Of a stretch of 64,000 nucleotides of DNA, positions 59,471-64,000 are shown piece after piece. The translations under genes and the position numbers were made by a program. The first letter of the stretch is position 1. Each line of letters begins with the position of its first letter. The notes under the pieces are model-generated. The model ran no database searches. It saw only the letters and a program-made list of their open reading frames with translations, and was not told the origin of the DNA. The stretch is from Pseudoalteromonas flavipulchra NCIMB 2033 = ATCC BAA-314 (lineage in GTDB: Bacteria; Pseudomonadota; Gammaproteobacteria; Enterobacterales; Alteromonadaceae), in NCBI GenBank assembly GCA_000814665.1, contig JWIH01000025.1:1-64000 (forward strand), given 5' to 3'.

Positions 59471-59940
59471 AACTCAGTTTTCTTTTTTGGCAGATATTGC
59501 TCGAGGATTTCCGGAATGGTAATCATCATATCGGCCTCACAGGCTATTTCGCCATTAACCTTTGCCACGCCCCTGCCTTTACAAATACCTCTTTTCCAAG
59601 ACAGTACTTCGGTTTCAATTTCAAACTTTTCACCTGGTTTTACTTCTCTTTTATAGCGCACGGTGTGTTGCAAGGCATGTGTTACTTTACCCTTTAAGCC
59701 GGGAAGAGTAGTAATCGCGACCGTTAGCATTTGCGCTAACGCTTCGAGTTGCAGGGCGCCAGGCATATTTGGACCATCAGGAAAGTGTACAGGGAAGTAC
59801 CACTCATTCATGGTTAGATTTTTATAGCCTTTGGCATATTTCCCGGGAATAACTTCCTCAACATGGTCAATCATGAGAAAAGGGTAGCGGTTAGGTTGAT
59901 ATTCTTGTAGTTCAACACAGTTTAAACTGAATTTTTCCAT
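59467..59940 (-). CDS. FabZ-like hotdog dehydratase (copy 2)
   Basis: A 157-aa FabZ-type protein. 'YPFLMIDHVEEVIPGKYAKGYKNLTMNEWYFPVHFPDGPNMPGALQLEALAQ' covers the family core; catalytic His52 and Glu66 are present. 'PGLKGKVTHALQHTVRYKREVKPGEKFEIETEVLSWKRGICKGRG' completes the fold. It likely dehydrates a 3-hydroxyacyl chain, or after ketol extension a beta-hydroxy ketone. It overlaps the GMC gene by 4 nt and is 26 nt from the LuxC-like gene. Both dehydratases of this locus share 'RRGICKG/KRGICKG', suggesting a common origin. Confidence 0.83.
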   Translation of the reverse strand: MEKFSLNCVELQEYQPNRYPFLMIDHVEEVIPGKYAKGYKNLTMNEWYFPVHFPDGPNMPGALQLEALAQMLTVAITTLPGLKGKVTHALQHTVRYKREVKPGEKFEIETEVLSWKRGICKGRGVAKVNGEIACEADMMITIPEILEQYLPKKKTEL

Positions 59941-59966
59941 TTTTTACAAAGCCTTGTTTAAATATC

Positions 59967-61181
59967 TTAGTCGATAGTTACGATTCGGGATAATGTCGTT
60001 ATTATATCGTATCCATCCCATAAATTGTGCATATTCAGTGCGTTACCTATGGGGACTATACGATCAATTCCACTACAGCCATTGCTATAGATAAACTCAG
60101 CAATAGTACTTTTCTCAACGCCTAAATAGCTCAAAGTTTGCACTTTCTCGTTGATTAGCGGGGCAAGCTGCGCTATCGATTTAATTCTGGTTTCGTAGAT
60201 TAATCCACTCGTACCACGGAAGCTTTGTTGAGAAATATTGATGGATTTTACTTCAATCCTAGTAAGTTCAGGTGAAGCAATTTCAATATTGGCGATATCC
60301 TCATGGTCAATAGCTGCATTACAAGTATCCACAAACTTATTTAGTACCTGAATGTCTTCAATCGCGTATTTATCTGCCGCAATGTCAGCTAAGCGTTGCC
60401 AAAGTCGACTTTTTGCTTCTATAACCGAAGAGTCATCACCAAGCCAAACACACAGTTGAGGTGATGAGCAGCCCGCTTGATCTAGCTGATATATATCATT
60501 ATAAAAATGGTGGCAGTGGGTATTGATAAGGTCGTCAGAACAACAGCTAATGTAGGTAGCATCAAGCAAACATAGAGAGTAGCGATCTGCAAACGCTATT
60601 TCTCTAGAGCGAGGAGGCGTGGCAAATTGGCGCATTTTATTAATGGTATGATCACCGCCCCAAATCACTCTTCCTGCTGCTTGGCTGAGCCAAAATGCAG
60701 TGACATCATCATTATGAGCATAGCGAATAAGAAAAACTCGTTGGGCGATTGGTTGGTACTCAGACTCTAATAATAATTGCGAGAGAGTTTGTAACGCAAT
60801 ATCTGTGCTGCGGTTTGATTTAGATGACAAGCGCAAAACACAGCTATTACCTGCAAGTAGCGCAAATGCGAGTGAATAAGCAAAGTTTATCGGTACGTTT
60901 GCTGGGCAAATATGAAAGGTTAAACCTAACCCTACAGATAGCCTGTTTGAGTTGGGGCTTGTTTTCATTGATAAAAGGTTGGCTTTTCTTAGCCAAAACG
61001 CGAGCGCCATTAGATCTGGAAGCGTATTTGCCTCTGGATGCCGTCGTAGCCTTGCTGAAAGTGTATTTAAAAACGATATGGTCTGCTCTTCCCAAACCCT
61101 TGTTGGCTGAATATGAAAATCAGATGCTGAGCCAACTAAGGTTGTAAAGTGAGCTTGAATGTTATTTGGAATAAGTATCAC
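59967..61181 (-). CDS. LuxC-like acyl-CoA/acyl-protein reductase
   Basis: A 404-aa protein starting at GTG 61181. It matches LuxC fatty-acyl reductases: 'TFHICPANVPINFAYSLAFALLAGNSCVLRLSSK' (NADPH region), 'VIWGGDHTINKMRQFATPPRSREIAFADRYSLCLL', and catalytic Cys238 in 'DIYQLDQAGCSSPQLCVWLG'. It reduces a protein-bound acyl group to an aldehyde. Its 5' end overlaps the LuxE-like gene by 20 nt. Its pairing with a LuxE-like ligase copies the luciferase aldehyde branch, but no luxA/luxB/luxD gene is seen here. Expected role: make an aldehyde for the transketolase (inference). Confidence 0.9.
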   Translation of the reverse strand: MILIPNNIQAHFTTLVGSASDFHIQPTRVWEEQTISFLNTLSARLRRHPEANTLPDLMALAFWLRKANLLSMKTSPNSNRLSVGLGLTFHICPANVPINFAYSLAFALLAGNSCVLRLSSKSNRSTDIALQTLSQLLLESEYQPIAQRVFLIRYAHNDDVTAFWLSQAAGRVIWGGDHTINKMRQFATPPRSREIAFADRYSLCLLDATYISCCSDDLINTHCHHFYNDIYQLDQAGCSSPQLCVWLGDDSSVIEAKSRLWQRLADIAADKYAIEDIQVLNKFVDTCNAAIDHEDIANIEIASPELTRIEVKSINISQQSFRGTSGLIYETRIKSIAQLAPLINEKVQTLSYLGVEKSTIAEFIYSNGCSGIDRIVPIGNALNMHNLWDGYDIITTLSRIVTID

Positions 61182-62247
61182 TGCACCCTCTCACTTCCGC
61201 TTGCTTTACTCTACCCAGTACATCAAAATAGGTACCTTTCCAGCCGCACTGGCAGTCATCTTCTCCAAGCTTTACACCGATATCTTCACTTAAGATGCTG
61301 TGTCCAGGGTAGCTATGAGGGAGTGCAGAAATTAATTGAATAAGCCCCAAATTACCATCTTTAACTGGTTGTAATGTTTTAAAATCTCTAATTATTACTT
61401 CAGACCATGATGAGCAGTGGAAGTGGCCCTGTTTACACTCCATAAAGATAGACCCTGTTTGCTCAATCATACCGTAGTAATTGTGTACACTCTGGATTGC
61501 AGTAACGTTAGCTAATCTAGACTTAAAATGTGACTTGGTTACCTTATTTGCTTCTATTTTCTTCCAGCCACCACCATGAAGCAAAATGCTTTCGGATAAA
61601 TCAATTTTTTTGCTCAATTGCTCTAAGGCTTCAACAAAATGAAGCCAAACTATATAAGTAAAGCCAAAGATAAACTTTTTCTGTCCTTGATATTTGTCTA
61701 TGAATGCGTTGAGAGCATCAAAGTTTATTGTCATATCATCATTCAATGCGTAAGTGATGTCTCGCCCATACATTGAAAACCCTAAGATACCCGCAGTACG
61801 AGCTGAAAACTTTGTTCTATTTTTGACGGTAGACGGACAGTCGATAACTAGCATTGGAAGGCGCTGTTTACCAATTAAGTGAGTAACTAGTTTAGAGAGT
61901 ATTTTTACTTGCAGCGCTGATGTTCTTTTATCGAGATAAATTTTGGAAACGGATTGTCCAGAGGTTCCCGAAGACATCATCGTCTTAATAACACTTTCTT
62001 GTGGTACACTTTTTAATTCTTGAGATTTAAATAGTCTGACTGGCAGAGGAAAAAACGGACTAAATGGGTGGCTATTTAAGTCAATATTAGGCATAGACTG
62101 CTTAAGCTTTGCAAATGGCGGACATTGAGACAAATGAAGTTGATCTAGTTCAGCCAACTTTGATATTAATACAGATTGCTTTTGCTGCTTAGGCCATGCG
62201 TATGGTGGCCAATCAGATAATATTACTTCATCTACTTCATAAGACAT
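61162..62247 (-). CDS. LuxE-like acyl-protein synthetase
   Basis: A 361-aa protein of the LuxE branch of adenylate-forming enzymes. 'KSVPQESVIKTMMSSGTSGQSVSKIYLDKRTSAL' contains the phosphate loop SSGTSGQ-S, and 'ESILLHGGGWKK', 'NYYGMIEQTGSIFMEC' and 'LPHSYPGHSILSEDIG' are further LuxE blocks. It should activate a carboxylic acid as acyl-AMP and hold it for the LuxC-like reductase. A cysteine pair 'DDCQCGWKGTYFDVLGR' near the end is the usual acceptor-Cys area. Overlaps: 16 nt with the ligase upstream and 20 nt with the LuxC-like gene downstream. Confidence 0.88.
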   Translation of the reverse strand: MSYEVDEVILSDWPPYAWPKQQKQSVLISKLAELDQLHLSQCPPFAKLKQSMPNIDLNSHPFSPFFPLPVRLFKSQELKSVPQESVIKTMMSSGTSGQSVSKIYLDKRTSALQVKILSKLVTHLIGKQRLPMLVIDCPSTVKNRTKFSARTAGILGFSMYGRDITYALNDDMTINFDALNAFIDKYQGQKKFIFGFTYIVWLHFVEALEQLSKKIDLSESILLHGGGWKKIEANKVTKSHFKSRLANVTAIQSVHNYYGMIEQTGSIFMECKQGHFHCSSWSEVIIRDFKTLQPVKDGNLGLIQLISALPHSYPGHSILSEDIGVKLGEDDCQCGWKGTYFDVLGRVKQAEVRGCSDTYSK

Positions 62248-63644
62248 TGATAATCTACCTTGCCACTTTCTAATCGAGGAATGTGTGAAACAGTTTGAAT
62301 TTTGATGGCTGTAAAATTAATGGAAAATAGTTCTGCGAACGTTTTTTTAAGTGTTCGTAGATCAATTTCTTCGCCATTTACAATGGCAATATTTAGCTTA
62401 TCATCAGTGCCAAAAGCGACACTTTCATACCCTAATTCTTGCAACGTTGCTTCAACATGACTCAGAGATATACGATTTCCAAACACTTTGATAAAGCGCT
62501 TTAAACGGCCCTCTATGTAGAAATAGCCCTGTTTGCAGCTTGCTAAATCGCCTGTTTTCAAAATGCCTTGGTTTTCATCACCTTTAGATAAGTCGAAAAT
62601 AGTTTCAGCGTAACCTAAGCATACATTATCTCCCTCATAGACGAGCTCGCCTATGTCGCCTGACTCTGTGATGTCGTTACCTTGCTCATCTTGGAGCCAT
62701 AGTTTTCCTCTCGGAATTGCCTTACCGATACTGCCAAGGTGCGTATTAAAATCACTAGGCTGCATATAAGATATCCTCGGTGAAGCCTCTGTTTGACCGT
62801 ACATCACCCAAAAATTAATACCCATTTTGTTCGTCAATGTTTGTATCTTTGACAAATATCGCTCTGCTAATTTACCACCTGCTTGTGTCATCGTTCTAAG
62901 ATGGGGCAATTTCATGGTATCAAGCTTCATTCTCAGTAGTGATTCATAATGAAATGGTACTCCTGAGAAACTGGTAATTTCGTGAGCCGTCATATTTTCC
63001 CAAAATGACTTGTCCATTATCGTTTCATTTGTCAGATAAATTGAGGCACCAGCAAGTAAATGGCTGTTTACAATAGATAATCCATAAGAATAGCTTATAG
63101 GCAAATGTACAATAGCGCGCTCTAATGGGGTGATAGATAAATATTCTTTGATAGCTTGCGCGTTACTCAATAGGTTTTGTCTAGAAAATCTAACGAGTTT
63201 TGGTGAGCCGGTTGATCCCGAGGTTGAAGCCAAAAATGCCAATTGGGGGTGTAAAGAGTGAGGTTTATTTAAGGGGTCACATAGTAATTGATATTGATCC
63301 TGTGAGCTTAAAACTGTGTACTTAGAGAAAATACTTGCTTTCTTTGCTTTGGTTAAAACATAGTCAGGTCGGTATGTGCACACTAGCGTTTCGAGCTGCT
63401 CAGTTGCCATATTTGCACTTAAAAACAGTACTACGACTTCAGCCTCTATTGCTGCTAGGTAATGAACAAGGCATGGGTAATCATTATTTCCGATGATAAA
63501 AAGTAAAGCCTTTTGCTGTAAGGGTTTTGCTGCATTTGCAACATCATCAAGCAGCGCTCGATAAGTATAGGATTCGCCGTTTTCAGTGATCACGGCAATG
63601 TGTTCTGGATACTGTTTGTTGATTACACTTTGAATCTTGGTCAT
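62232..63644 (-). CDS. AMP-dependent acyl synthetase/ligase
   Basis: A 470-aa ANL-superfamily enzyme. Core motifs: 'LAFLASTSGSTGSPKLVRFSRQNL' (P-loop A3, about 132-155), 'FWVMYGQTEASPRI' (A5), 'LKTGDLASCKQGYFYIEGRLKRFIKVFGNRISL' (A7-A8) and 'IPRLESGKVDYQ' with the catalytic A10 Lys. It is somewhat shorter than full CoA ligases, like those that load ACPs. It likely activates the starter acid onto the ACP at 52097 or passes it to the LuxE/LuxC pair. It is the first gene of a ten-gene operon; about 350 bp of non-coding DNA precedes it. Confidence 0.9.
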   Translation of the reverse strand: MTKIQSVINKQYPEHIAVITENGESYTYRALLDDVANAAKPLQQKALLFIIGNNDYPCLVHYLAAIEAEVVVLFLSANMATEQLETLVCTYRPDYVLTKAKKASIFSKYTVLSSQDQYQLLCDPLNKPHSLHPQLAFLASTSGSTGSPKLVRFSRQNLLSNAQAIKEYLSITPLERAIVHLPISYSYGLSIVNSHLLAGASIYLTNETIMDKSFWENMTAHEITSFSGVPFHYESLLRMKLDTMKLPHLRTMTQAGGKLAERYLSKIQTLTNKMGINFWVMYGQTEASPRISYMQPSDFNTHLGSIGKAIPRGKLWLQDEQGNDITESGDIGELVYEGDNVCLGYAETIFDLSKGDENQGILKTGDLASCKQGYFYIEGRLKRFIKVFGNRISLSHVEATLQELGYESVAFGTDDKLNIAIVNGEEIDLRTLKKTFAELFSINFTAIKIQTVSHIPRLESGKVDYQCLMK

Positions 63645-63995
63645 AGGCTAAACTTTTGACGTTAAAACTGCTAATGGCATTACGCTTATTTTACAATAAA
63701 AATCCTGCAAAAATCGCGCCGATATCAGATGAGTATCACATGCTCAACGTGAACATATAAATAAAATATAGCGGTACGTTTAAAGCTGATATGAACTCAA
63801 TGAATAGCGCTTACAACACCTGTAATGTTAGCTTAAACAAATAAAAACATTAACTTATAAGAAGAAGATAGAAAAGCATAACGTTAAAATCAGCGAAAAT
63901 TCATCCAAATTTCATGGCGTCACTCTCACTACTTGCTAGCTTGAACACCCTTTGTAATTGATTTCAAAAGTTTAATTAGTAATAGGGAGCTAAAA
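63645..63995. other. Divergent upstream region of the biosynthetic operon
   Basis: An AT-rich non-coding stretch that must hold the promoter of the ten-gene minus-strand operon and that of a plus-strand gene starting at 63996. No operator could be named. Confidence 0.5.
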
Positions 63996-64000
63996 ATGGA
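63996..64000 (+). CDS. Start of a gene cut by the window edge
   Basis: An ATG at 63996 is preceded by AGGGAG at 63984-63989 with 6 nt spacing, a good ribosome binding site. Only the first five bases of the gene are inside the window, so its product cannot be named. Its divergent position next to the operon suggests that it may belong to the same locus. Confidence 0.4.

Noticed and set aside
59967..62247. lux operon for bioluminescence
   Set aside because: LuxC-like and LuxE-like genes are present, but no luxA, luxB or luxD is visible and the neighbours are transketolase and FabZ-like genes.
1..64000. CRISPR arrays, tRNA and rRNA genes, integron attC sites
   Set aside because: No regularly spaced direct repeats, cloverleaf genes or typical attC sequences were found by reading; the IS1111-type element is not near a recognisable attC.

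Overview
The window looks like chromosome of a marine gammaproteobacterium of the Alteromonadales, most likely Pseudoalteromonas or a close relative. This is inferred from the mix of families (CreA, AcpH, two TonB-dependent receptors, DUF885 lipoprotein, deuterolysin-type secreted protease, RimK-like/GNAT-C39 pair, class I PHB genes), the moderate AT content and the many short intergenic repeats. No rRNA or tRNA gene was seen, so the assignment rests on protein families only.

Region 1 (1-4450) is accessory DNA. A type VI secretion VgrG gene is cut by the left edge. It is followed by a string of small perfect hairpins and then an IS110/IS1111-type element whose transposase has lost the segment carrying the catalytic serine motif. 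After a strong terminator comes a three-gene minus-strand unit: an XRE regulator, a protein with four 'VSGG-x-(T/S)-A-x-KPPR' repeats, and a multi-pass membrane protein.

Region 2 (4600-30700) is mostly ordinary chromosome. It holds regulators (WYL, two LysR, AraC), a YjbR-like protein, rhodanese, serine hydrolase, an orphan TPR histidine kinase, AcpH, a VTT/DedA membrane protein, a TPR-sulfotransferase, a TonB receptor, CreA, a DUF885 metalloenzyme, an endonuclease/phosphatase-fold protein, an M35 protease, NfsB with a divergent LysR gene, and a sterol-desaturase-like enzyme with a divergent AraC gene.

Region 3 (30700-46500) starts with an unannotated 57-codon gene for a RiPP-precursor-like peptide (leader, IAGG motif, four cysteines). 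A RimK-like ATP-grasp gene and a GNAT-C39 peptidase fusion follow. Next come a RoxA-like diheme cytochrome divergent from a cytochrome b561/ethylbenzene-dehydrogenase-type protein, a DUF1566 protein and a purple-acid-phosphatase-like enzyme, then a second TonB receptor and small envelope proteins.

Region 4 (46500-50000) is a PHB unit (phaB, phaP, phaC).

Region 5 (50000-63650) is a biosynthetic locus. A minus-strand run of ten tightly packed genes encodes an AMP ligase, LuxE-like ligase, LuxC-like acyl reductase, FabZ-like dehydratase, GMC oxidoreductase, its small subunit-3-like partner, an SDR, both halves of a split transketolase, and an AAC(3)-fold acyltransferase. Nearby are an acyl carrier protein, an enoyl-reductase-like MDR protein, a second FabZ-like protein and a DUF4910 peptidase-like protein. 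The set suggests that an acid is activated, reduced to an aldehyde, extended by a two-carbon ketol unit, then redox-tailored and transferred as an acyl group. No characterised cluster of exactly this content was recognised, and no ketosynthase is visible.

A MITE-like repeat family of about 195 bp with AACCTGAG...GGATAA ends occurs at least twice in full (9053-9247 and 46571-46766) and as relics. Several of these sit exactly at stop codons.
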